Assembly: GCF_001263205.1 (NCBI RefSeq)
Contig: NZ_CP012333.1
Coordinates: forward strand, 2,914,001 to 2,978,000
Direction of reading: 5' to 3'
Source: Labilithrix luteola
Lineage (GTDB): Bacteria; Myxococcota_A; Polyangia; Polyangiales; Polyangiaceae
DNA length: 64,000 nucleotides
Below are positions 43,668 to 52,460 of this stretch, in pieces. Position 1 is the stretch's first letter, and the number at the start of each line of letters is the position of its first letter. The position numbers were made by a program, and so were the translations under genes. Under the pieces are notes generated by a model that saw only the letters and a list, made by a program, of their open reading frames with translations, was not told where the DNA came from and searched no databases.

Positions 43668-44522
43668 ATGAGCACGAAGAACGACAGCACGGCTTCGCAG
43701 GTTTGGTTCATCACGGGCGCCTCGTCCGGCTTCGGTCGAGCCATCGTGGACGACGTGCTGGCCCGCGGCGGCAAGGTCGTCGCGGCCGTGCGCACCCCGA
43801 GCGTCATGGAAGACCTGGCGAAGGCCAATCCTGATCGCGTCCACGTCGTGCGCCTCGACGTCACGAAGACCGACGAGATCCGTTCGGCCATTGCCTCGGC
43901 GCGCGAGCGCTTCGGACGCATCGACGTTCTCGTCAACAACGCCGGCTACAGCATGGTCGGAGCCGTCGAGGAGACGAGCGACGACGAGCTTCGTAGCGCC
44001 ATGGAACTGATGTTCTTCGGCGCGGCGTCGCTGACGCGTGAGGTCTTGCCGGAGATGCGGGAGCGGCGTTCGGGAACCATCGTGCAGATCTCGAGCGTGG
44101 GGGGCTTCATCACGGCACCGGGGTTCGGGCCCTATTGCGCCGCGAAGCACGCACTCGAGGCGCTCTCGGAGGCGATGTCCGTCGAGGTCGCGCCCTTCGG
44201 TGTTCGCGTCCTCGTCGTCGAGCCCGGCGCGTTTCGCACGTCGCTCTTCGGACACGGGTTCCGCCGGATGCCGCCGATCGACGCCTACGCTTCGACCGTC
44301 GGACCGACGCGAGCCTTCACCTCGCAGTCCCACGGCGCCCAAGCGGGCGACCCCGTCAAAGCCGCGCGCGCCATCGTGGATGCGGTCGCGGCGGGCTCTC
44401 CCACGCTTCGCCTCCCGCTCGGCGCCGACGCGGTCAGCGGCATTCGCGACAAGCTCGCGGCCGTCGCGGCCGACGTGAGCCGCAACGAGGCCGTCGCCGT
44501 CGCCACGACGGTTGACGCCTGA
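43668..44522 (+). CDS. Short-chain dehydrogenase/reductase
   Basis: A classical SDR of 284 residues: the NAD(P) site is ITGASSGFGRAIVDDV, the NAG motif is VNNAGYSMVG, the catalytic Ser is in QISSVGGF, and YCAAKHA is the YxxxK pair. The substrate cannot be deduced. It is transcribed away from a LysR gene. Confidence 0.94.
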   Translation: MSTKNDSTASQVWFITGASSGFGRAIVDDVLARGGKVVAAVRTPSVMEDLAKANPDRVHVVRLDVTKTDEIRSAIASARERFGRIDVLVNNAGYSMVGAVEETSDDELRSAMELMFFGAASLTREVLPEMRERRSGTIVQISSVGGFITAPGFGPYCAAKHALEALSEAMSVEVAPFGVRVLVVEPGAFRTSLFGHGFRRMPPIDAYASTVGPTRAFTSQSHGAQAGDPVKAARAIVDAVAAGSPTLRLPLGADAVSGIRDKLAAVAADVSRNEAVAVATTVDA

Positions 44523-44572
44523 CCGCTCGGGTCGCGGAAAGGACGTCGAGCCGCTAAGGTTCTCGGCGTCCG

Positions 44573-45463
44573 ATGCGGCTGATCTTCACCGAGAACGTTC
44601 ATGCGCTGGCGCTACCGCCCGGGCACAAGTTCCCGCTCGGCAAGTACCAGCGCATTCACGACACGCTCGCGGCGGAGCACCCCGACCTCTTGATGCTCGG
44701 AGCCCCGGCGAGCACGACCGATCTCACGCTCGTGCACGAACCGAGCTACGTGCGCGCGGTTCGCGACGGAGAGCTCGAGACGAGCGCCGTCCGCCGGTTG
44801 GGGTTCCCCTGGTCGGAGTCGCTCGTGACCCGCTCGCTGCGCAGCGTGGGCGGTACGCTCGCCGCCCTGTCATGGGCGCTCTCGCAGGGCGCCGCCGGGC
44901 ATCTCGCCGGAGGAACGCACCACGCATTTCGCGATCGGGGCGAGGGGTTTTGCGTCTTCAACGACATCGCCGTTGCCATCATGGTGGCCCGTCGCGATCA
45001 CGGAGTTCGTCGCGCAGCCGTCGTCGACCTCGACGTGCACCAGGGCAACGGCACGGCGTCGATCTTCGAAAACGATCCAGCCGTCTTCACGTTGAGCCTG
45101 CACGCGCAGAAGAACTATCCCTTCCACAAGGAAGCGAGCTCGCTCGACGTTCCCCTTCCCGACGCGTGTGACGACGCGACGTATCTCGCGGCCCTCTCAC
45201 CCGCGCTCGATCGCGTAGCCGCGCATCGCCCCGAGATCCTCTTCTACCAGGCGGGCGTCGATTGCCTTTCGGGCGATCGCCTCGGCCGAATGGCGCTCTC
45301 CCACGACGGACTCAGTCGTCGTGACGCCATGGTGTTCGACCTCGCCAAGCGCCTCGACGTTCCGCTCGTTGTCACGCTCGGCGGAGGATACGGGCGGGAA
45401 ATCGAGCGAAGCGTGCAAGCCCACGTGGCGGTCTATCGGCGACTCGCGCGCACGTTCTCGTAG
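44573..45463 (+). CDS. Histone deacetylase-family protein
   Basis: A zinc-dependent deacetylase-like protein (acetoin/acetylpolyamine/histone deacetylase fold) of 296 residues. Active-site landmarks: GGTHHAFRDRGEGFCVFND, VVDLDVHQGNGTASIF, YQAGVDCLSGDRLG and TLGGGYG. Bacterial members act on small acetylated amines or proteins; the substrate is unknown. It starts 50 bp after the dehydrogenase. Confidence 0.92.
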   Translation: MRLIFTENVHALALPPGHKFPLGKYQRIHDTLAAEHPDLLMLGAPASTTDLTLVHEPSYVRAVRDGELETSAVRRLGFPWSESLVTRSLRSVGGTLAALSWALSQGAAGHLAGGTHHAFRDRGEGFCVFNDIAVAIMVARRDHGVRRAAVVDLDVHQGNGTASIFENDPAVFTLSLHAQKNYPFHKEASSLDVPLPDACDDATYLAALSPALDRVAAHRPEILFYQAGVDCLSGDRLGRMALSHDGLSRRDAMVFDLAKRLDVPLVVTLGGGYGREIERSVQAHVAVYRRLARTFS

Positions 45464-45527
45464 TCGACAGAAGCTCGGCCGTAGGACCACATTGGCGAAG
45501 CTTCCGACGGGTCCGTAGCATGGGCTC

Positions 45528-46520
45528 ATGCCCTCTCGCGCCGTTCGTTCGCTTGGCCTTGCCCTCGCCGCTTCGCTTCTCGCGACCGCCGCCGCATGCG
45601 GGAGCACCGATGGCGAGTCCGAGTTCGGCGACGGAAAGCAGGATGCGTCGACGCCCGGCACCGGTGGGTCGAGCGGCAACCCCGGCTTCGGAGACGAAGC
45701 CGGTCCTGGCAGCGGCGACAGTGGCGGATCCTCGTCGGAGCCCGGCGTCCTCGAAGCGATCGTGCGCGACTTCAAGAAGTGGGACGGCAACGAAGCGAAT
45801 ACGAATCCGGATTTCGAGAACACCGGTTCGCTTCCGAACCAGGGCTCGTGGACGGAAGCGACGGACAAATGGTTTCCGGGCACACAGTTCCAATTCGACA
45901 TCGTCGCCGCCACGCTCGGGGCTGACGGCAAGCCCGTTTACAACCCGGCGAGCATGTTCGATGGCAAGAACCAAACCCGCACGACGCACGGCAAGGCGGC
46001 GTTCGACGAGTGGTACCACGACACGCCGGGCAAGAACGTCGTCCGCAAGGTTCCTCTCCTGCTGACGAAGACGGCCAGCGGAACGTACTCGTACGACAGC
46101 GCGAAGGACGGCATCCTGCTCGACCCAAAGGACGCGAACTCGGGAAGGATGTTCTTCCCGATCGACGACGGGTCCGCCTACGCGACCACGGCCGACGGCT
46201 TCGGCAACCAGGGCAACCCGCACAACTATCACTTCACCGTCGAGCTCCACACGCGGTTCACGTACCGCGGCAACGAGAAGTTCAAGTTCACGGGCGACGA
46301 CGACGTGTTCGTCTTCATCAACAACCAGCTCGTCATCAACATCGGCGGCATCCACTCGGTGCTCGAGAAGGAGATCTCGCTGCCCGACATCGCGAGCGCG
46401 ATCGGCCTCCAAGTCGGCACGGAGTACCCGCTCGACTTCTTCCAGGCCGAGCGTCACGTGACGCAGTCGAACCTGCGCATCGACACGACGCTGGAGCTCG
46501 CCCCCGCCGTCGTACACTGA
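45528..46520 (+). CDS. Fibro-slime domain lipoprotein
   Basis: The signal ends in LATAAACGS (lipobox), followed by a Gly/Ser/Asp linker to about residue 75 and one fibro-slime domain: DFKKWDGNEANTNPDFEN near its start and KFKFTGDDDVFVFINNQLVI with INIGGIH at its end. The domain is related to PA14 and is typical of surface adhesins or glycan-binding proteins. Outer-leaflet display is inferred. It is monocistronic. Confidence 0.9.
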   Translation: MPSRAVRSLGLALAASLLATAAACGSTDGESEFGDGKQDASTPGTGGSSGNPGFGDEAGPGSGDSGGSSSEPGVLEAIVRDFKKWDGNEANTNPDFENTGSLPNQGSWTEATDKWFPGTQFQFDIVAATLGADGKPVYNPASMFDGKNQTRTTHGKAAFDEWYHDTPGKNVVRKVPLLLTKTASGTYSYDSAKDGILLDPKDANSGRMFFPIDDGSAYATTADGFGNQGNPHNYHFTVELHTRFTYRGNEKFKFTGDDDVFVFINNQLVINIGGIHSVLEKEISLPDIASAIGLQVGTEYPLDFFQAERHVTQSNLRIDTTLELAPAVVH

Positions 46521-46694
46521 GGCTTGTCGCCGGCCGTTCACACGTCGATGTGACGGCGCGTTCTCTCGGGGCGGCAAAACGCGAGTGATTGCGGGGCGAC
46601 GTCGCGGAACGGGTCGGCACGTGACGTGCTCTCGCCACCGGCCGTCATGCGCTCCGATCGAAGGCCCCCGAACGTCCAACCGAAAGGGATTCGG

Positions 46695-46955
46695 ATGATG
46701 GGCGCCTACCTTCTGCTCGCGGGCGCGGTCTGCATCGGCATCAACGCGCATGCGTGGACCACCAAAGAGCTCTGGCCAAAGGCGCTCGTCGTGGCCCCGG
46801 CCATGCTGCTCCTCGGTTCGTGGCTTCTCTTCGACGCACGCGCGCTCGCGCGGGGCTCACGCCAGCAGCACAAGGCAATCCTCTGCGCGTGTGTCGGCGC
46901 CGGCTCGCTCCTCGGCGCCGGAATCGTGCACGCGCTGACCGGCCGCTTCTTCTGA
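46695..46955 (+). CDS. Small integral membrane protein, 86 aa
   Basis: Three hydrophobic segments: MMGAYLLLAGAVCIGINAHA, ALVVAPAMLLLGSWLLFDA and AILCACVGAGSLLGAGIV. ATG 46695 is chosen because AAAGGG lies 6 nt upstream; 46698 is the alternative. The open frame begins at 46626, but the leading 23 residues are Arg/Pro-rich and unlikely. Function unknown. Confidence 0.65.
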   Translation: MMGAYLLLAGAVCIGINAHAWTTKELWPKALVVAPAMLLLGSWLLFDARALARGSRQQHKAILCACVGAGSLLGAGIVHALTGRFF

Positions 46956-47188
46956 GCCTCAGCGCCTGCCACGTGGGCACACAGCAGCTCGAGCAGCAGG
47001 CGTTCGATCGCCGCGACCCGAATGGCGAAGCGGAAGGCGATCACGAATTCGAAGCGGCCCTCGACAAGGACGCCGCGCAGAACCGCGCCAGCGACGCCTG
47101 ACGCGCACGCGACGCCTTCGCACCGCTCACACGTTCAATTGATCCTCGCAGCGACGATGCCGACCCTGGGCCTGAACGTCTGCATGTC

Positions 47189-47998
47189 ATGGACTTCGAA
47201 GGTTCTCTTTTCGTGGTTGCGCTCGGCGTACTGGTACTCGCATTTCGCGTGTCCGGACGAACGCGCTCGAACGCGAGCTTGGAGCTCGAACGCGGAGGGT
47301 CACCTCTTCTCGATCGAAGTCTCGTCGACGCGACGTACGGAGCGCTCGAACCGATGGCTCGCGCGTGCGTGCGCTTCGGGATCTCGGCAAACTCGGTCAC
47401 GTGGAGCTCACTCGTTCTCGCCGTCGTTGCCGGCGGGCTCGTTGCGACCGGGCACTTCGGGCTCGCGGCGGCCACGCTTGCGCTGAGTGCGCTCGGCGAT
47501 GGCCTCGACGGACTCGTTGCCCGCGGCTCGGGAACGGCGGGGAGGCGGGGCGAGCTGTTCGATGCCACGGCCGCTCGCTATTCGGAGATGGCCTTCCTCG
47601 CGGGCCTCGCCGTCCACTACCGGACCGAGATCTGGACGCTCATCCTCGCGCTCCTGGCCATCAGCGCCTCGACGATGACGAACTACGCCTCGGCCAAAGC
47701 AGAGGCTCTCGGCGTGCCAGTGCCTCGCGGCATCATGAGGCGCCCGGAGCGCGTCGCCTACCTCACGATGGGCGCGCTCCTCGTGCCGTTCGCGACCGCG
47801 CTCCTCGGCTTCGCCAGGCTCCGCCTGCCATCGACGGTGATGGAGATCTCCATGCTCGCGGCGCTCGCCATCGTGGCTGGCGTGGGCAACGTGTCGGCCA
47901 TCCGAAGGCTCGCCGCCATCGCGCGTTCGGTGACCGCGCCGTCGCGCTGCATCACTCCCGAGCTTCGTCTTTCGGCCGCTCGCAAAGTCGACCGCTGA
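47189..47998 (+). CDS. CDP-alcohol phosphatidyltransferase-family protein with altered motif
   Basis: A membrane protein of 269 residues resembling CDP-OH phosphotransferases that make phospholipids. The signature normally reads DG-x2-AR-x8-G-x3-D-x3-D. Here it is DGLVARGSGTAGRRGELFD followed by ATAA, so the fourth Asp is Ala. That residue is an important active-site Asp, and its loss suggests a changed or absent activity. The surrounding helices (LEPMARACVRFGISANSVTW) are otherwise normal. It has no obvious operon partner. Confidence 0.75.
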   Translation: MDFEGSLFVVALGVLVLAFRVSGRTRSNASLELERGGSPLLDRSLVDATYGALEPMARACVRFGISANSVTWSSLVLAVVAGGLVATGHFGLAAATLALSALGDGLDGLVARGSGTAGRRGELFDATAARYSEMAFLAGLAVHYRTEIWTLILALLAISASTMTNYASAKAEALGVPVPRGIMRRPERVAYLTMGALLVPFATALLGFARLRLPSTVMEISMLAALAIVAGVGNVSAIRRLAAIARSVTAPSRCITPELRLSAARKVDR

Positions 47999-48146
47999 AG
48001 TGACGCCCACGAAGTGGGTGAGCCCTTGCGTGGTCACGGCCCATGCACGAAACCGTGCGCTCGACCATACGGAGAGCTTCGAGTCCTGCGTGCGGCGTGG
48101 TTGTTTTGAGCTGCGACGACGGCCTCACCGGCCGGAGACGACCCCG

Positions 48147-48803
48147 ATGAAGTACCTCCTCCCCCTCCTCACGCTCGCGCTCGTCACCGCCACCGCCTTC
48201 CCGGCTAGTTCGGATTCGAATCAGATTCCGATTGGCGCCAAGGATTGGCGTGTCGTCGAGCAGAAGTCGGGACCGACGAACTATTACAAGGTCGTCGACG
48301 ACCCGACGGGCGCCTTCGTTCGCGGGGAATACCAGCCGGGCATGAAGACGACGGTGCTCGGCTTCAAGGTCGAAGGTGACGACAAGTCCCGTGTGCGCGC
48401 TGCGCGGTGGCGCTGGCGCGCGATGACGCTGCCCCAGAACGGCGACAGCTGTGGTTCGGGAACGCGCGACTCGGCGGCGACCGTCTACGCCACCTGGAAG
48501 CGCGGCCTCAAGTGGTACACGCTCAAGTACGTGTGGGCCACGAACGGCTCGAAAGGCACCGTCTGCGACAGCAAGCGGAACCCGTTCGTCGCGCAAGACA
48601 CGATCATCCTCGAAGCCGGTGGGCCGACGGGCGAATGGCGCATGGAATCGGTCGATCTGAATGCCGACTTCCGAAAGCACTTCGAAAACGGCAACCCCAA
48701 TGCGGACGTGCCGGAGTTCCAGGGCCTGGGCATCATGACGGACGGCGACGACACGAAGACTCCGAGCTCGGCCGACTACGCGGGCTTCTTCCTCGTTCGC
48801 TGA
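48147..48803 (+). CDS. Secreted DUF3047-type protein
   Basis: A signal peptide (MKYLLPLLTLALVTATAFPA) leads a 218-residue protein with the DUF3047 pattern: TVLGFKVEGD, WRWRAMTLPQNGD, WKRGLKWYTLKYVWA and DLNADFRKHF. It probably forms a beta-sandwich exported to the periplasm; function unknown. The start is supported by GGAG. It precedes msrB in the same direction with a 112-bp gap. Confidence 0.8.
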   Translation: MKYLLPLLTLALVTATAFPASSDSNQIPIGAKDWRVVEQKSGPTNYYKVVDDPTGAFVRGEYQPGMKTTVLGFKVEGDDKSRVRAARWRWRAMTLPQNGDSCGSGTRDSAATVYATWKRGLKWYTLKYVWATNGSKGTVCDSKRNPFVAQDTIILEAGGPTGEWRMESVDLNADFRKHFENGNPNADVPEFQGLGIMTDGDDTKTPSSADYAGFFLVR

Positions 48804-48915
48804 GCTCGTCCGCTTTCGAACGCGCACCGAAACCAATCGCCCGCGAGCGGCGTATCCGATCCCGAGACGTCGGGCAGGAATGGTCCTGCCGACTTACGTT
48901 CTCGAGGAGACGCCA

Positions 48916-49551
48916 ATGCTCGCCCGAATGCTCTTCCTCCCTGCAGCGCTGACGGCCTGCCTGCCCATCGTGGCTTGCCGAGCCGACGGAAAGGCGAAAG
49001 AGGCCTCGAGCACGGCGACGACGGACGGAGCCAGTGCCATGTCGACGCAAGCGACGCCGCCGAACGCCACGCCGGTGAATCCGCCCGCCAAGAGCCTCAC
49101 TGCGGAGGAGCTTCGCGAACGCAAAGCGAAACTGACGCCCGAGCAGTATCGGGTGACCCAACGTTCGGGCACCGAACCGCCGTATCGGAACGCCTACGTC
49201 GACCAACACGCCCCCGGCATCTACGTCGACATCGTGTCCGGGGAGCCGCTCTTTTCGTCGAAGGAGAAGTTCGAGTCCGGCACGGGCTGGCCGAGCTTCT
49301 ACGCGCCGCTCGAACCCGCGAACATCGCCACGAAGAGCGATCGCGAATACGGCATGACGCGCACCGAGGTCCGCTCGAAGATGGCCGATTCGCACCTCGG
49401 CCACGTGTTCGACGACGGCCCCGCGCCGACGGGACTTCGTTACTGCATGAACTCGGCCTCGATGCGCTTCGTCCCGGCCGAGCGGCTCACGATCGAGGGC
49501 TATGGCCAGTACGCCAAGCTCTTCCCCGACGTGAAGCAGGTCGAGCAGTAA
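48916..49551 (+). CDS. msrB: Peptide-methionine (R)-S-oxide reductase MsrB, lipoprotein
   Basis: The lipoprotein signal (MLARMLFLPAALTACLPIVAC) is followed by a linker of 50 residues and a full MsrB domain: YRVTQRSGTEPPYRNAYVDQ, FESGTGWPSFYAP, DSHLGHVFDDGPAPTGLRYC, MNSASMRF. The catalytic Cys is in RYCMNSAS. Zinc-ligand CxxC motifs are absent (VSGEPLFSS at the first position). It repairs oxidised methionines in envelope proteins. Next to it, convergent, is a MsrP-like oxidoreductase. Confidence 0.93.
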   Translation: MLARMLFLPAALTACLPIVACRADGKAKEASSTATTDGASAMSTQATPPNATPVNPPAKSLTAEELRERKAKLTPEQYRVTQRSGTEPPYRNAYVDQHAPGIYVDIVSGEPLFSSKEKFESGTGWPSFYAPLEPANIATKSDREYGMTRTEVRSKMADSHLGHVFDDGPAPTGLRYCMNSASMRFVPAERLTIEGYGQYAKLFPDVKQVEQ

Positions 49552-49560
49552 GCCACACCG

Positions 49561-50253
49561 TCACGTTCCCGCGAACCACTCGTAGCCGCGATCTTCCCAG
49601 TAGCCACCGGTCATGGTCGGCAGGAAGAGCACCTCGGTCAGGTACTTCACGCTCTTGTACCCGAGCTTGATGGCCGAATAGAGCCGCAGCGGCGCTCCGT
49701 GCGCGGCTTCGAGGGGGTCGCCGTTCATCCCGTACGCGAGGATCGTCTGCGGATGAAGCGCGCTCGCAATGTCCCACGACGACGAGTAACCGCTGTCGAA
49801 CGAGCGGAACTCGACGAACTTCGCGGCGGGATCGACACCGACGAGCTCGGCGAGCGCGCGCATCGACAGGCCATGCCACGCAGCGACGGCGGACCAGCCT
49901 TCGACGCAATGATGGCGAAAGCGAACGTCGATACGCGTGAGCCGCTGGAGGTCGGCGAGCGAGAGGTCCTGTGGGCGCGCAACCATGCCGCCGACGCGAA
50001 GATGCCAGTTCGGCGGCGCGACAGGCAGCGACTCCGACACGAAATACACTGGAAAATGCACGAAGGGCGTCAGCGCTTCGGGACCGGGATCGGCGGCGAG
50101 CTTCGTCTCCGAGAAGAGAGCCTGCTGTACGCGCGCGTTCCACCGCTCCATCGCGCCGAGGCCGCCTTCGTGAGGACGCTCGGTGTCGCACGCGACCGTG
50201 CTGGCAGCGAGGCCCGTGAGCAATGCACGACGACCGAGAATGCGCGAGCTCAT
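49561..50253 (-). CDS. YedY/MsrP-like molybdopterin oxidoreductase
   Basis: A 230-residue sulfite-oxidase-fold catalytic domain. N-terminal SSRILGRRALLTGL is a short Tat-like signal with a possible lipobox (STVAC). The Mo-ligand Cys is in VRFRHHCVEGWSAVAAWHG, and YGMNGDPLEAAHGAPLRLY matches the conserved C-terminal block. The stop is 9 bp from msrB. It overlaps the cytochrome gene by 4 nt (ATGA), the layout of MsrP-MsrQ pairs. Periplasmic repair of methionine sulfoxide is inferred, not shown. Confidence 0.85.
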   Translation of the reverse strand: MSSRILGRRALLTGLAASTVACDTERPHEGGLGAMERWNARVQQALFSETKLAADPGPEALTPFVHFPVYFVSESLPVAPPNWHLRVGGMVARPQDLSLADLQRLTRIDVRFRHHCVEGWSAVAAWHGLSMRALAELVGVDPAAKFVEFRSFDSGYSSSWDIASALHPQTILAYGMNGDPLEAAHGAPLRLYSAIKLGYKSVKYLTEVLFLPTMTGGYWEDRGYEWFAGT

Positions 50254-50921
50254 TGTCCTACCGGGCCTCCGGTGATCATCGGCGGCAGCGTGCGCGGGTG
50301 GAACGCCACGAGCACGACGTGCATGATCACGAACAGCGCGAGCGCGACGAGGCCCACGAAATGGACGACGCGCGCACCATCGTAGCCGCCGAACAGCGCC
50401 GCGACGTAAGAGAGCTGCACGGGCTTCCACATGGCCAGCCCCGAGAGCACCTCCACGACGCCGAGCACGATCGCGGTCGTGTATGCCAGGCGCTGGAGCC
50501 CGTTGTAGAAGCCTTGCGCCGGCGCGTCGCGACGAAGCCGTAGATAGTGGGCGAAGGTTCCGACCGCTTGCTTCGCGTCGCGCCGCGGGAGGAAGAAGCG
50601 GCGACGCCACTCGCCGCTCGCGAACACGTACACGAGGTAGAGCAGCGCGTTGGCGACGAGCGCCCAGGCGAATGCAAAATGCACGTGACGAGCGCCCGCG
50701 AGCCAGCCGCCGATGCGCATCCACTCGGGCGCCGTCCAGTTCTGGATCGGAAACCACGTGTACATCTGCCCGCGCGGCCCGAAGTATGGGAACGCCATCA
50801 GAATCTGAAGACCGGAGCCCGCCATCACCGGAAGGAACACCACGTTCCCCCAATGCGTGAGCCGAACGATCCACGGTTGCGCGCGTCGTGCGCGGTCCCG
50901 CTGCTCTCTTCGCCTCGTCAT
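50250..50921 (-). CDS. Cytochrome b561-type membrane protein
   Basis: A protein of 223 residues with four to five membrane helices: IVRLTHWGNVVFLPVMAGSG, HVHFAFAWALVANALLYLVY, YTTAIVLGVVEVLSGLAMW and ARVVHFVGLVALALFVIMHV. Paired histidines suit two b hemes. It likely passes quinol electrons to the molybdoenzyme coupled to it. ATG 50921 is chosen over 50948. It may be the electron donor, functionally like MsrQ but of the b561 family. Confidence 0.82.
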   Translation of the reverse strand: MTRRREQRDRARRAQPWIVRLTHWGNVVFLPVMAGSGLQILMAFPYFGPRGQMYTWFPIQNWTAPEWMRIGGWLAGARHVHFAFAWALVANALLYLVYVFASGEWRRRFFLPRRDAKQAVGTFAHYLRLRRDAPAQGFYNGLQRLAYTTAIVLGVVEVLSGLAMWKPVQLSYVAALFGGYDGARVVHFVGLVALALFVIMHVVLVAFHPRTLPPMITGGPVGQ

Positions 50922-51102
50922 GACGATCGACGATCGAGCAACGGCCACACCATCTCGTAAAAATAGGGTCGCCGTGCGGGCATCGTGCCGCGCGCGCCTT
51001 CCGTCGCAGTCCCTGCAGGAAGAGCTGCTCGATGCGCTCTGCGTCGACCATGACGCGCTTTCGGAAACGCGGGAGGCCTCGGGCGTGACGCGTCGAAGCC
51101 GC

Positions 51103-51978
51103 TCAGTCGAAGTCCTCGGTCCGCCCGGGCAAGGGCTCCTCGGTTTCGGCCGGTGTGTACCCCGACCAGCCGTCGAGGCCTTCCACGAGCCAGGGCCAAT
51201 CGCGGCTCACGCTCTGAACGACGGTATCCCAGATGCCGTGCCGGTTCGTGCCGGCGATGTTCAGTCGGGCGTGCGCTCCGCGCTTCCGGACGTTCTTGGC
51301 GGCGTTCCGATAAGCCGCCTCGCAACCGGTCGTCGTGCAGGAGAAGAGACCACGCTCGCCTCCGCCTTTGACCCACGACGCGGCGAAGTTCATGACCGTA
51401 TCGGGATCGTAGGCCGACTCCGAGAGCGCCACGCGCCGGTAGGTCGCCGGAGCCTCCTGCGCGAGCTGCGCCGCTTGGCTCGCACCACGTGAGAAGCCGA
51501 CGAGCACCATCGGGCCATCGTGGATCCAGTCACCGAAGACCTTCCGCGTAGCTTCGAGCGTGCGCGCGACGCGTGGCTTCGTGTCGGCGGGATGCGACCA
51601 CGAGAGGCCGTATTTCGAGCTGCCTGGGCCTCGTGGGCAGACGATGAAAGGATACGCATTGGCGATACCGCGCCACTCGCCGCAGGCCCACTCGGGTCGG
51701 TCACCGCCGCCGTGCAATGCGACCACGATCGGACGCGGCTCGCGCGCTCCGAGCGGCACGGTGACGAAGCCGAGCGACGTTTTGCCACCATCGGTCTCGT
51801 CAGAGAGCTCGACGATCCAGGGATGATTCGTGAGCTCGCGCGCGGGCGACGATGCTTGTGCTGGCTGCGTCTTGGCTGGCGCCTGTGCGTCGACCGGCTC
51901 GGGTGTGGTGGAGGCGTGGCGAGCACACGCGCTCGCGAGGAGGAACAGCGCGGAGGGGAATGCCTTCCGGGAGATCAC
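51103..51978 (-). CDS. Alpha/beta-hydrolase lipoprotein
   Basis: The signal (MISRKAFPSALFLLASAC) has a lipobox. The hydrolase core follows: VALHGGGDRPEWACGEWRG (oxyanion region), LVGFSRGASQAAQ with the Ser nucleophile in GFSRG, a later Asp region, and His in TNRHGIWDTVV. The 291-residue protein resembles surface feruloyl-esterase/PHB-depolymerase-type enzymes. The GTG at 51978 overlaps a small upstream open frame (GTGA). Confidence 0.82.
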   Translation of the reverse strand: MISRKAFPSALFLLASACARHASTTPEPVDAQAPAKTQPAQASSPARELTNHPWIVELSDETDGGKTSLGFVTVPLGAREPRPIVVALHGGGDRPEWACGEWRGIANAYPFIVCPRGPGSSKYGLSWSHPADTKPRVARTLEATRKVFGDWIHDGPMVLVGFSRGASQAAQLAQEAPATYRRVALSESAYDPDTVMNFAASWVKGGGERGLFSCTTTGCEAAYRNAAKNVRKRGAHARLNIAGTNRHGIWDTVVQSVSRDWPWLVEGLDGWSGYTPAETEEPLPGRTEDFD

Positions 51979-52139
51979 TCGTCGCCGCCGTCGAGGTCCG
52001 ACGGATCGGCGCCGACCTCGCTCGCGCGAATGCCGAGACGCGCCGCCAGACGCTGCAAGAAGCGCCTGCTCACGCCGGCGATCTCTACCGCGTGGGTGGG
52101 AGCAACGCGCGTGGTCTCGTCGTCGATGAAGTCGTTCAC
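51975..52139 (-). CDS. Possible small protein upstream of the hydrolase
   Basis: A 54-residue open frame with a GTG start: MNDFIDDETTRVAPTHAVEI, then AGVSRRFLQRLAARLGIRAS. It has a helical-looking Arg/Leu region (RRFLQRLAARLG) and ends in an acidic tail. It is coupled to the hydrolase by GTGA. No ribosome binding site is visible and no homologue is known to me. It could be spurious. Confidence 0.3.
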   Translation of the reverse strand: MNDFIDDETTRVAPTHAVEIAGVSRRFLQRLAARLGIRASEVGADPSDLDGGDE

Positions 52140-52460
52140 GTCACGAGCATGGTAGCGGACGGAACGATCAGCGCGGAACGTTCGGCGGGAACGTGGCGGA
52201 AACGACTGCGTGGATGCGGTCGACGACGGCAACGCGCGCGGGACGGCTCGCCTCATCTTGCTGGACGGCGTGCTCGCCTCACCTGCCCGTACGACTGCGC
52301 TGACGGCTTGAGAGCACAAGACCAACAGGTTCAGTTCCAGGTCGGCGACGACGTCGAATACACAGCGGCGGTCGGCGAAACTTCCGCCATCGGCGCACTG
52401 CGCTTCATCATGCCCTGACTCTCGCGAACTGCAGGACTTTTGCCTATCCTGCAGGGTCGA
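52140..52460. other. Intergenic region with a hairpin near the right end
   Basis: No convincing gene in 320 bp between the divergent hydrolase side and the PPOX gene. One notable dyad is at 52429-52454: CTGCAGGA / TCCTGCAG, 8-bp arms and a 10-nt loop, ending 6 nt before the ATG at 52461. It covers the candidate ribosome binding site (AGGG), so it may be an operator or an mRNA structure that hides the site. Confidence 0.5.
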
